A DNA stretch of 64,000 nt, taken from positions 24,786,527 to 24,850,526 of the forward strand of contig OX465588.1 in NCBI GenBank assembly GCA_950022655.1, written 5' to 3'. A program made the translations under genes and the position numbers. The stretch is from Alentia gelatinosa (Eukaryota > Annelida > Polychaeta > Phyllodocida > Polynoidae). Numbering within the stretch: the stretch's first letter is position 1; every line of letters begins with the position of its first letter. Shown here piece after piece: positions 58,601-64,000 of this stretch. The notes under the pieces are model-generated. The model had not been told where the DNA came from. It was given only the letters and a program-made list of their open reading frames with translations, and did no database searches.

Positions 58601-59481
58601 GATTAATGAACGCTCCCTTAAGGCTGCAATCCAAGGAAAGTAATTCAGTACTTGAAATGGAGAAGTCTTGGCATTGTGAGTAGCATTGCGGACAATGAAC
58701 AGTGGACTTAGATACCGCTAATTCCCAACAGAGTTTGCTTTAATATCAACAAAAGAAAGAGCGGACACCAGAAATTGATTGACTTACGGTGGGTTTTCAG
58801 GGTTTCTTAGATTCCAAACAGGGGGCGCTATGCATCTCCGTTTCCAATGTAGCGGACAGATATGTTTACAGTCATGAAATGGCTTGTACAAAACACCCCC
58901 AATGAATAGAAAGTGATACAAAGTAAGGAAGGATTTTCCATGTTCATTGCATAATTCATTAGACGGACATCTTCGAAGGTAAGGTTACATACATTCGACA
59001 GGATGACCTAGAAACAAGGAAGTGAGCTTGCACCAACACTACATGCTAATCTCTATCTTTTCCCTTCACTTTATTCATTTAACAAAGCCGAAGCTTTCGG
59101 TGATATCCTTTTCCTAACACCAGGGCAGGAACATTCCTGATTATGTCTTGAGCTCTGACAGTCAAACTGTTAGACACAATGTCTTGTCCTGTGTTCCTTC
59201 GTTCAACATGCTGCCAAACTCAGCACGCCTCTCCTCTCCTCCGCAATAGAATCATCAATATTGTTGTCGTATGTATGAGATATTAGGTATATTTGAATTC
59301 AAAAGTGTCTACTGTATAGTCTACTACCTACCTCTGTGACAAACGCAGGCTCTTTGTCCTGCTGATAAGCTGCGTTGTCATACACGGGATTCCCATCAGA
59401 CATGAAGGATGTCATCGGGACGTGGTTTTCATACTGTGGGTCAACCCGATTGATGCTTCTAAGTGTTATCTGGTCTGCCAT
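36595..59481 (-). CDS. SLC28 (CNT family): Concentrative nucleoside transporter, SLC28/CNT family (13 coding exons)
   Basis: Plasma-membrane Na+-coupled (or H+-coupled) importer of nucleosides. Minus-strand coding exons: 59481-59332, 49392-49088, 47857-47696, 47318-47174, 46423-46340, 44651-44544, 43098-42937, 42047-41922, 40313-40186, 39483-39300, 38442-38185, 37519-37339, 36617-36595. Lengths sum to 2016 nt, that is 671 codons plus TAG, close to human CNTs (about 650-690). All junctions are GT-AG and in phase. The assembled protein runs from an acidic cytosolic N-terminus through the CNT core. It contains [47 protein letters not shown] and the CNT signature G-x-K-x3-NEFVA at residues 547-557. 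No frameshift or stop interrupts it. Paralogue (CNT1/2/3) cannot be assigned. Confidence 0.95.
37339..37519 (-). CDS. SLC28 exon 12: last membrane segments
   Basis: The 181-nt exon (phase 0 to 1) encodes [30 protein letters not shown] and a final hydrophobic segment ending NACAAG. This matches the C-terminal CNT motif [17 protein letters not shown]...NAC.AG. The donor is G|GTAGGT. The open frame past 37339 is intron. Confidence 0.94.
38185..38442 (-). CDS. SLC28 exon 11: CNT signature exon
   Basis: The 258-nt exon, phase 0, encodes residues 519-604: [19 protein letters not shown], and [12 protein letters not shown], which is the CNT signature G-x-K-x3-NEFVA. A loop with a potential N-glycosylation site (NFT) follows, as in other animal CNTs. 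Confidence 0.97.
38552..39002. mobile_element. Foldback element in SLC28 intron
   Basis: The left GTAGTCCCTGGGCC and the complement of the right end match exactly. Inner arms TATCTTGTARATCCATCCNTCTAGTTAAC also pair across the centre. The length is about 450 bp, lying between SLC28 exons 10 and 11, with no coding capacity. Confidence 0.65.
39300..39483 (-). CDS. SLC28 exon 10: [10 protein letters not shown] segment
   Basis: The 184-nt exon encodes residues 457-518, including [20 protein letters not shown] and [18 protein letters not shown]. Phase decides the acceptor: CTGATTCAG|GCCACAG keeps frame, whereas the CAG seven bases further downstream does not. Confidence 0.92.
39995..40160. repeat. 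Tandem duplication, 84-bp period
   Basis: CAGAATTTCTTTTTTTAGTT and TATACTGGAGAGACTGTC recur 84 bp apart, including GAGCATTAG and the CTTCC...AACTCCAG end. Two copies, slightly diverged, just downstream of SLC28 exon 9. Confidence 0.85.
40186..40313 (-). CDS. SLC28 exon 9: [12 protein letters not shown] segment and basic loop
   Basis: The 128-nt exon (phase 0 to 2) encodes residues 415-457: [20 protein letters not shown], the conserved YPET, then a basic cytosolic loop KRKKKDDK. The donor is AAACC|GTGAGT. Confidence 0.92.
41922..42047 (-). CDS. SLC28 exon 8: TEAPLLIRP exon
   Basis: The 126-nt exon, phase 0, encodes residues 373-414: [19 protein letters not shown] and [25 protein letters not shown] and the MTGG[FY]ATIAGS motif are diagnostic of CNTs. 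Confidence 0.96.
42937..43098 (-). CDS. SLC28 exon 7: core transport exon
   Basis: The 162-nt exon, phase 0 at both ends, encodes residues 319-372: [34 protein letters not shown] and [10 protein letters not shown]. These are the most conserved CNT core sequences (nucleoside- and cation-binding region). The exon is markedly GC-rich compared with neighbouring exons, including the next one. Confidence 0.95.
44263..44502 (-). pseudogene. Decayed duplicate of SLC28 exon 6
   Basis: On the minus strand this reads acceptor CCATCAG, then [20 protein letters not shown], recognisably the exon-6 peptide, then degenerates. The flanking intron sequence is also duplicated, for example the ACTATCATTCAG block on the left and CCATTTGAAAGCCTGATGGA on the right. 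The donor AAGGTAAGT has become AAAATAAGT, and extra sequence interrupts the middle. It cannot be spliced in frame, so it is a dead tandem exon duplication. Confidence 0.8.
44544..44651 (-). CDS. SLC28 exon 6: amphipathic loop
   Basis: The 108-nt exon, phase 0 at both ends, encodes [20 protein letters not shown], an acidic patch, then DHPFAFK, continuing to VLPVVIFFS in exon 7. It matches the interfacial region before the CNT core. A decayed copy of this exon lies at about 44263-44502. Confidence 0.9.
45457..46176. mobile_element. Long palindromic element, about 720 bp
   Basis: The left arm (ACACGGTGGGATTCATGTACCTCACAGG...) and the complement of the right arm (GGTGGGAATCATGCATGTACCTCACAGGG...) stay alignable far inward. 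The pairing includes the GACAAATCCTGTTGAGAT and CAATTGTCGGCGACAATCGC blocks. It contains short CCCTGTGTA tandem units near 45790. It lies in the SLC28 intron between exons 5 and 6. A shorter related fragment may lie at about 44765-44825. Confidence 0.7.
46340..46423 (-). CDS. SLC28 exon 5: WRPVCWG segment
   Basis: The 84-nt exon, phase 0 at both ends, encodes [20 protein letters not shown] followed by LKTTWGFE. This is the conserved WRPVxWGxGLQFxFxLLIL stretch of the CNT N-terminal half. Confidence 0.92.
46516..46823. mobile_element. MITE with AGTCACACTGGCGTAAAA termini
   Basis: AGTCACACTGGCGTAAAA at 46518 is matched by the complement of ACGCCAGTGTGACTT near 46806-46820. The roughly 300-bp interior is built of short degenerate ACGTTT/ACGCNT units. 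It is located about 90 bp upstream of SLC28 exon 5. Confidence 0.7.
47174..47318 (-). CDS. SLC28 exon 4: two membrane segments and NPGK loop
   Basis: The 145-nt exon (TTCCACACAG acceptor, GTAGGT donor, phase 2 to 0) encodes residues 206-254 with two hydrophobic segments ([13 protein letters not shown] and [16 protein letters not shown]). It ends SANPGK, continuing to VRWRPV in exon 5 as in CNT proteins (P-x-x-V-x-WRPV). Confidence 0.88.
47696..47857 (-). CDS. SLC28 exon 3: membrane segment
   Basis: The 162-nt exon (phase 2 to 2) encodes residues 152-206, including the hydrophobic run [17 protein letters not shown] and an aromatic end FIYFKW whose Trp codon is split across the intron. Confidence 0.85.
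48270..48653. repeat. Dispersed hairpin repeat, copy 3
   Basis: Contains ACGAGGCGTAGCCGAGTGTA, the inverted pair CGAAACCGAAC...GTTAGACTTG / CAAGTCTAAC...GTTCGGTTTCG, and the shared 3' block TTAAGTCTATGGCGG...TTAGGGGTAGGATAAT. It lies between SLC28 exons 2 and 3. Confidence 0.65.
49088..49392 (-). CDS. SLC28 exon 2: acidic N-terminal region and first membrane segment
   Basis: The 305-nt exon encodes residues 51-152. It contains an acidic stretch ([12 protein letters not shown]), typical of CNT N-terminal cytosolic tails, then a hydrophobic segment [19 protein letters not shown]. Acceptor TTTCTAG, donor GG|GTAGGT. Confidence 0.85.
49561..49613. repeat. (AG)n microsatellite
   Basis: About 26 AG units in SLC28 intron 1, some 170 bp upstream of exon 2. 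Confidence 0.97.
50197..50478. mobile_element. Foldback element in SLC28 intron 1
   Basis: TCATAAGATCTCACACTCTC followed by TAAGTAGTATTCTGTA is matched by the complement of TACAGAATACCACTTAGAGTGTGTGAGATCTTATGA, giving about 45-bp arms and a 280-bp unit. No ORF. Confidence 0.7.
51113..51402 (-). repeat. Split direct repeat B2 of the Ngaro-like element
   Basis: The outer copy of the B repeat. It begins CATTACCCCTATCCCTGAAC directly after host intron sequence, marking the element boundary. Confidence 0.9.
51439..51622 (-). repeat. Split direct repeat A2 of the Ngaro-like element
   Basis: The second copy of the A repeat, lying between the two B repeats. Its right edge abuts B1 at CATTACCC. Confidence 0.9.
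51623..51912 (-). repeat. Split direct repeat B1 of the Ngaro-like element
   Basis: About 290 bp, AT-rich, repeated at 51113-51402 with an exact offset of 510 bp and one difference noticed (AAGTATAATGG versus AGGTATAATGG). Confidence 0.9.
51967..52995 (-). CDS. YR: Retrotransposon tyrosine recombinase
   Basis: A frame of 342 codons. The N-terminal SAM-like core-binding part ([18 protein letters not shown]) is followed by the catalytic domain with first Arg in [11 protein letters not shown]-x-x-R in [10 protein letters not shown], and the Tyr nucleophile in [16 protein letters not shown]. It integrates the circular cDNA intermediate in YR retrotransposons. It overlaps the end of the RT frame in a different frame. 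The true start may be by splicing or frameshift rather than ATG 52995. Confidence 0.88.
   Translation of the reverse strand: MICGPWCLVIMLHSCLCFACPADPALRSLQRKASARQAEARAPGTVANQKSAVSTYLAFCRRTRTDPQAPSVSFITAFLEYLADHAPSPATVANQLSHVRTHLRLSGGDVTATEDVRVRRALDAMRRNKAYTPNVKPPIPMAALQGILELLSDTPLDLTLRAAFLLLYYAALRQSEVAPPTARAFDPVRHLSRGDVVLTANHVEVRIKAAKNLQCVGEEKHVRLQSSPDPRSCPVTAVRNMIAAVPTLIPTDPFLLNADRSLIPTRSLSKEWERLNTTAGHPPKTYTLHSLRKAAATQAFQAGVAELSIQRYGGWRSNAHRGYIRDSNSHEVNASLIQSLNQ
52220..55126 (-). CDS. pol: Retrotransposon reverse transcriptase and RNase H
   Basis: The frame is open for 968 codons. The RT palm has [14 protein letters not shown] (YLDD active site) preceded by [15 protein letters not shown] and [11 protein letters not shown]. 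RNase H features follow: [37 protein letters not shown] and [17 protein letters not shown]. The final roughly 270 codons overlap the recombinase ORF in another frame and are Arg/Gly-rich, so they are probably a shadow, with the true protein ending near 53000. The frame opens with GTG at the gag stop, one base back relative to gag. Expression by -1 frameshift or reinitiation is inferred. Confidence 0.88.
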   Translation of the reverse strand: MSGAHPHTVTTRASAPGPGVVGCNPRDVTPAGPVISTTPSRISGDRTWAGVVKGSGPVTTAGPHPLTWRGDHTGGPRDHNTKAAGPRGRAPNINNNNEGGGTRHVEDRFTARPPPTHRGSRSVSVTAPTEDPTNTPDFGGLKEVCRTGIPSPGLRTDPEAFMEHRRAEWPRFTEAGPPAHGHIYEAVRASGLPNALCTKITLPTDLKLRAWEHYLTGMEGKGELLGFIRYGFPLGYLGPASDTRDVPNHPSATGFPKQVGDFIRKESGFSNLMGPFTEAPFEPWCHVSPLMSREKRGSEARHVITDMTFPRDRSVNAYVMKNAVYGEEREHSLPTVDGFVTRLVASGPGSYMATIDISRAYKNFRCDPLDWPLLCFLWDGGYYCDTAMPFGARASSYHMQCVAEAIVGILAGKGVEAAMYLDDLIILSPSREKAASDFAIARDLFAELGLPEAQEKAQAPSQTVRWLGIDINAAEMSLTIPRDKLEDVREHVWAVARKRSLTKRQLQSVLGKILHVAKCIRPARPFVSKLLEALRSMDGFYINVSSDMRQDLQWFLRFAAGWNGHALIPRGPATKCITVDACLSGVGGTDGRAAYACQVCPINDPVDCISELEALNTVYALHTFLGDRDRGTRIEVFCDNMGTVQALTSGRACNRVLAECARQAWMVQAKLQVDLVYTHVPGVLNTVADALSRAHLSSRDFNNAACLMTYHDLWSVVPCNHASFVPVLRLSCRSGATLSPTEGICAAGRGTCPRHGREPEERRVHLPRLLPTDEDRPAGTVREFHHGLPRVPRGPRPLAGDRGQPALAREDTPTALGRRRYGHRGREGQEGPRRHEEEQGLHTKRQASDPHGRPPGDPRATVGHAPRPDPTGRVPPPVLRRTAAERGRPPYGQGIRSGATPLTWGRGPHGKSRGGTHQGRQEPPVRGGGKTREAPILPGPEVVPGDGREEYDRRGPHADTNGSVPAQR
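55123..56430 (-). CDS. gag: Retrotransposon gag-like protein
   Basis: The open frame allows 435 residues from ATG at 56430, but the first 62 lie partly in repeat A1. ATG at 56244 ([11 protein letters not shown]...) is the likelier start, giving about 373 residues. The C-terminal half has a Cys/His cluster ([10 protein letters not shown], then [15 protein letters not shown] and HACN), a zinc-knuckle-like pattern seen in DIRS/Ngaro gag proteins. The stop overlaps the beginning of the RT frame by two bases. Confidence 0.8.
   Translation of the reverse strand: MAHRVSDLHLILLLYSTTFTRIFFSLIFGLLSTPSSILPEYLTVQRQCLNTGKVHVNYRKARMAPPTTRAQASASTTTDQASESTVRESDHVDSASQAGSLRSARLVAVETGLSDMSRKLDALIQLQTQRSTGQASPPTVRSVAEVRTRDWAEDQAGRAMPPPRQLRDRYAGDPYIQRELDREAIRHDKTAGKLQSDIHVTRLISKPYMFVDREGVYTLSQKLELRGTLGPLEYLSAFIGLLGDDRAVDPVDREAMFRHLHQVSIDAQSRPWAGVRRWSNHVFDQIEAGRLSWCDYSRIQEERVRLAMTTGTLTSGADTGKARRRELPCRQFNSERGCRHRSGQDDGPVRWLHVCSYCDSVGRQCGHSLHACNRKLGYTMGYENGQAAPTPAPRRAPQAGHAPQAGHTPRAVDPRADVLPQHGHGAKNGYGAPRE
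56355..56538 (-). repeat. Split direct repeat A1 of the Ngaro-like element
   Basis: This 184-bp sequence is repeated at 51439-51622 with two substitutions noticed. It ends GGGTTACC (plus strand), after which unrelated host sequence begins. Confidence 0.9.
57322..57598. mobile_element. MITE-like element with GGCGTCCrCCTACTACGATA-type ends
   Basis: The left end GGCGTCCGCCTACTACGATA and the complement of the right end GGGCGTCCATCACTACGATA form imperfect inverted repeats, with a second matching block (ATATGGCTCCGATA/ATATGGCTCTGATA) just inside. About 275 bp. It lies in SLC28 intron 1. Confidence 0.6.
59332..59481 (-). CDS. SLC28 exon 1: start and cytosolic N-terminus
   Basis: ATG at 59481 opens 50 codons ([12 protein letters not shown]...) ending in phase 0 at GAG|GTAGGT. 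The peptide is polar with no signal peptide, as expected for the cytosolic N-terminus of a CNT. A good acceptor, GACTTTTCAG, ends 8 nt before the ATG (exon would begin at 59489). A 5'-UTR intron and an untranslated first exon further upstream are therefore likely. Confidence 0.75.
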
Positions 59482-59489
59482 GATTTTAT

Positions 59490-62400
59490 CTGAAAAGTCA
59501 TCATAAAGTTTATCAAAGAGTGTTTACATGTTGTTAAGAATGTATGTTTTCCTGTTGAATTCAATCATAAGGTCAGTTTTGGGTTAACAGGGGCACATAT
59601 TTTTCCATTATTCGACAGTGTGTAAATTTATATGCAATGTATTATAAACCTCCCCGTACTACTTCCCTTCCCATGAAAGTGGACTTTGGCAATGAGATGC
59701 ATTAAGGGCTTTATAAACTTATTAGATAGTTCAGCGGCAGTAGCTTAGTGCAGATCTAAGTTCTATAATATGTTAATCATAGCTATAGCGTTGCGGACAG
59801 GGTGACCAAGGGTCACTAGGGGGCGCATCTAACTGTAGAGGGAGGGGATCAAGGGGGGGGGGGTATAGCGGAACGACGGACATAGTCCTAATCATCAATT
59901 GAACATTCGTAATGCATTATGCATCGTGCCTTTTGAAAAAAACGAACAAGTATATCAACGTTACAATGTTTACAGTTTCGCTTATCGTTTTACTTTATTT
60001 CTAAAACACACGGATGTTCGGCATCCAAATCTTACTTTGACTATTGCCCTATCTTGCACATGGCTAGGAGTTCTGTCGTCCCAGCTTCTTCGATGTCACA
60101 TCTAAATCACTATCTATTGCCAATAATAGAAAGAACTCTATTCTAATAAGATGGATAAGACTGCCTCTAAAACAAAATCTGATTAATTTCTGATTAAATA
60201 TCTGTGCATCCTCGTAAAATATAAACCACTTTGTCTATAATGCCGACCTATTTGGTGTTAATTGACGGTGGAAGAGTCTAGTTGGGCTTAACCTCATCGG
60301 GTTTATTGAAGCTTTATATTTTTTCGGTGTTTGAACACCTCCATGGTACAATTAAATTCTTTGTACCGCAACGTTCAAATTTGAAAGCTATCAGAGAATT
60401 TAAGATTAACACAATAACAAATGGCAAAGCCAGTGTAGCCTGAGAGGTATGGAAGCCAGGGAATATATGTTCATATTTTATCTAATTTACCTCATCTGGG
60501 CTACAGACATCGAAACGTCAAGATATTTTCTAGTGGATAAATTCCACTTAATGATTTCGTAAAGCTAATTGAAAGAGCTTGTTTTTTAGATAGCCATAGT
60601 AGAATTAGGTTGTTTCCATAGGTAACCTCTAAAGCAATCGGAATCACAATGCGCAGCATGGTTATCCTTTAATGTGCTAATACGAAATCCATATAAAATC
60701 GTCATATCACGATTTTGTCAGCTAAGACATATAATTGTTAGAAAACAAACATCAAAGCAAGAGGTAATAAATCACATATCGTTATCTAATATTTCTATTG
60801 CCTAAATTTACCCAATTCTTTCCCTTAAACCAGAAATAATACCGTGTTATTAGAAGAAGTGCACTTTCAAATTGTAGCTGATTCTACGTGCGTTGTCTGT
60901 CAAAGTACGGAAAGTATAATAGATAGGGGCTAAACAGTGCAAATGCGGTCAAATAGGATACTTTCTGTTGCTGACAGTATATAGATGTCCATTGACTACT
61001 GAAGGTATCTGGGACAAGGGATCATGTTCTAATGGGAGTATATATTACAACACCCCCATTTCCCCACTGCAACTATCACTGAGATCAATACGAACAGTGC
61101 CTTCATTACGGGCGCTGCTGGGAATACTACACACGGCTTTACCCTTTTACAATATCAGTTAGAAGGTTCTGTCTCGAGAGGGTTATTTTAAAGAAAGCCT
61201 CACATTTTTGGATATATTTTGTCAAGGACCTCTTTCGCATTACAACATTCCACTGATGGTTCTCCATACCTAAAGTGCTTATACCTTCGTACGAGAAATG
61301 ATTATTTAGGATGGTAACAAACAGGACTTGGTTATTTCCATGGTAACGTAATTCACGGCGTGAGTCAACTCTGTTAAATTCAAATTTTTGCATAGTTTTT
61401 TTTAAATCGCAACGTTGACGGATGCGAGGAAATTGGTAACCTTCAATCATACTGTCTGTAAACCCGATAAGCGTATGCAAAAACTATCTCTCTGTTACTT
61501 ACATATGGCATTCACACAACTTATCAGAAATATATCAAAATATTAGATTAATATCGCCCGGAAGCAGTACTTGTGTGCCCCCAAAAGGGGTCATGAGCGA
61601 CCTATCATATTACAGCGTCTTTCAGTACACCTGTGATCTCCGTGCTTTATTATCACAATTTCATGTCAAGTGAACATAATTCCGCGGGGTCACCTTTGCC
61701 GGTCACTTGATATTTGTTATATTTAGTATGCAAGCCATTGTTAAGGTGTTATCTAGATTTCACTGCAACTAAGTGCCCTCCAGATATCACACAGATAGTA
61801 CTGATCATTGGCCTTATGTGGCACTTGAATGCATCAATATACTCTTAACGTAGTACCGTATGAGATACACATGTTTAACGTCCACATATTCATGATATGG
61901 GCCTTAATGTTGAAGAGGGTGTAGATCCCACATGTAAGCTTACACAACCTGAATTACCATATGTAAGGTGTATACATGTTCATCACTTTGATTCAGGTGG
62001 ATTTGTTAGGAAGATCTACAACCTCAATTCCATATAGAAATTGAATATATCTGAACTTGTACTTTTTACTGATTTACCTACAGTATAACAACTGCCTGAA
62101 GAAGTCTATTACGAAACGTCACAGCAGTCATAACCCCCCCCCACACACACACACACACACATACACACTTAGATGTACCATCACCCCAAATGAAACCAAT
62201 CAATTTCATTTCAACTTGTCTGGGTTTTTTTGTGGATTTATTTCAACTTCATCATAAATTGTAAGCCTAGTAGTTAGAGGTTAGCCAAACTTTCAATTTA
62301 CATCACAACATCATTCCAATAACAACTCCTTGTACTTATCTGAGGATTATATCTTAACTTATTCCAAGTGCAAATGCCCCTTTGAATTAACTTATCAAAA

Positions 62401-64000
62401 ATATCTGAAGCCAACTTGGTCGTGAACAGTACTGTATCCTATGTTGTTTTGATATCATCTAGAAAGATTGTGATCTTGTTTTGCTTGCTTGTATATTCCC
62501 AAAGGTATAGGTTTTTCCAGTTTCCTGTCTTTCTTTTTTTCTTAAACAGATCCCATTGCTGCTTCTGTAAACTCATTAAATGGGTACTTTATATGCAAGT
62601 GTCACTCCCATACTGTAGCCTATGAGATTTAAACCCCTAACCGTTGCTCCGGTCAAATGAAATCTTTAAAAAATATATAACAAAAGTAATCTTTTGAGGT
62701 TGTTGGTCAACAGACTATATATTTTAGACAAAAGGATGGACAGTGATCACTCGTATCATCGTCTGGAAATCGTTGACGGAAATATATATCATCCCAATAA
62801 ATCTTTTATACTTGGATCCTTTCCTGAAATTATTTTCTTTAAATTCTCACCTCAAGAACCTATTCGAAATCAAATTCCACATGTGTTTGCCCATAAGGAA
62901 GATATGCATCAGGTAAGGTTAGGTGTGTTTGTGAATACTCACCGTTGGACTGAGGCTAGCTTCATTCATCCCCTCTCATGGTTCCTCAGTGTTGTGGTGA
63001 AGTGATAATGTTACCTCAGCGAAGTCCTAGAGTGAACCTTGCGTCACATTTATATAAACCAATCAGATCAGGGCGCCATACACAGTCGTACACTCTCCGG
63101 GCAGACCTTTGAACAGCAATAGCCCGATGAATATTGTGCAAAACGCCCACAGAATGTATTCGAGGTTGGAATAGGTAAAGATTCACAACAGTAAGGCTCG
63201 ACTATCGTGGTCTGAATACACCTGTGAAGAAGCGATGTCTGATCCCATCGATCCAGCATTAATGAGTGGCCCTGAAGCTCCCGGGTGTCTGATATCTACA
63301 GTTCAATTACAAGTACCATGATAGGCCGTATGAGTGGAGATAACAGATGCCAAACACTGGTTCTTTATTTTGAATCAGATAGCCTTTATGGGTCGGTCTT
63401 GTGTTTTCAACCATATGGTTAGTACCTGTGAAATTTTATTCGCGTTCCTTTTTAAACTCATTTCTGATTTTTTTTGTATATTCAAATAAAGCTTTTAGTT
63501 TTTGTATGAGAAGACAAGTCCTGTTTAGAAAAATTATGATATGTTTTCCATTGAAAGGCAAATTTGTGACTGATGTAGCAAAACCTATTATCCTTTTAGT
63601 ATAGATAGGGGAATCTATTGCATGAGATTGGCCTTCCCTACATAGCACAACACGCTCTTCCCACAACTCTTTTCTCATAGCTTTCTTGATTTCTATATTT
63701 CGCTCTCAGTCGCTATCTATAACAAATATATATATATTGCCTTTCCTTATACGATCATATCCATTAAGGTAATATTTCTTTTCATTTAACCAGGTACGAT
63801 ATTGATTCACCAGAGTTATAACTTTAGATTGGCCTTTCATTTCAGCAGTTGACATTTTCCAGATAAGTATAAAAAGATGGGTATATGCAGTGACCCATAA
63901 AACTAGGAGACCTTATGAAATCAGACATGCTACACCGTGCCGTACATCAAGCTCTACAGTCTTTCAGAACCTGTCGATGGGAGGTAAATATGAAGTAGAA
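59490..64000. other. Upstream flank of the SLC28 coding region; no gene seen
   Basis: It should contain an untranslated first exon and the promoter of SLC28, neither identifiable by eye. A CA microsatellite lies near 62.15 kb. Short ORFs show no domain or splice pattern. Confidence 0.45.
62132..62168. repeat. C-run and (CA)n microsatellite
   Basis: A run of C is followed by about 11 CA units and TACACAC. Confidence 0.9.

Larger units (their letters stand above)
49393..59331. other. SLC28 intron 1 (about 9.9 kb)
   Basis: It carries the (AG)n tract, the 50.2-50.5 kb foldback, the 5.4-kb Ngaro-like element and the 57.3-57.6 kb MITE. It would be about 4.5 kb without the retroelement. Outside these, no coding sequence is supported. 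Confidence 0.6.

Noticed and set aside
1..64000. CRISPR arrays, rRNA and tRNA genes
   Set aside because: No regularly spaced repeats, no recognisable rRNA blocks and no tRNA cloverleaf with proper A/B boxes were seen; the tandem repeats present are two-copy duplications or microsatellites.

Overview
This is a 64 kb piece of an animal nuclear genome. It is AT-rich, with small exons (23 to 327 nt) bounded by GT-AG introns, microsatellites, and many short inverted-repeat elements. Two long multi-exon genes could be assembled by eye, both on the minus strand. No bacterial-style operon, CRISPR array, rRNA or tRNA was seen. The gene families, the Thr-rich extracellular linker and a Ngaro-like retroelement suggest an invertebrate bilaterian. 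A marine lophotrochozoan (mollusc-like) or a similar animal is my guess; the species cannot be fixed from this sequence.

Region 1 (about 4.5-32.4 kb, minus strand) is one gene for a secreted astacin-family zinc metalloprotease. Nineteen exons join in frame to 942 codons plus a stop. The order is signal peptide, propeptide with a basic furin-like site, astacin catalytic domain, EGF-like domain, CUB domain, Thr-rich mucin-like linker, and four copies of a six-cysteine PAN/Apple-like module. The modules are carried on phase-1 exon units. The family and its neighbouring domains are standard; the four-fold C-terminal module looks unusual.

Region 2 (36.6-59.5 kb, minus strand) is a complete SLC28/CNT concentrative nucleoside transporter. 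Thirteen coding exons join in frame to 671 codons plus a stop. It includes the CNT signature G-x-K-x3-NEFVA and a 7-codon terminal exon. A decayed duplicate of its sixth coding exon lies just downstream of the functional one.

Intron 1 of SLC28 holds a full-length tyrosine-recombinase retrotransposon (51.1-56.5 kb) in the same orientation as the host gene. It has gag, reverse transcriptase/RNase H and tyrosine recombinase ORFs. Its split direct repeats (A1-ORFs-B1-A2-B2) are the hallmark of Ngaro/PAT-type elements. The repeat copies are almost identical, so the insertion looks young.

The remaining sequence, introns and intergenic, is populated by MITE-like or foldback elements, a dispersed hairpin-bearing repeat family, and simple repeats. 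The two genes are neighbours in tandem but have no evident shared function. The intergenic stretches 1-4531, 32391-36594 and 59490-64000 contain no gene that I can support.
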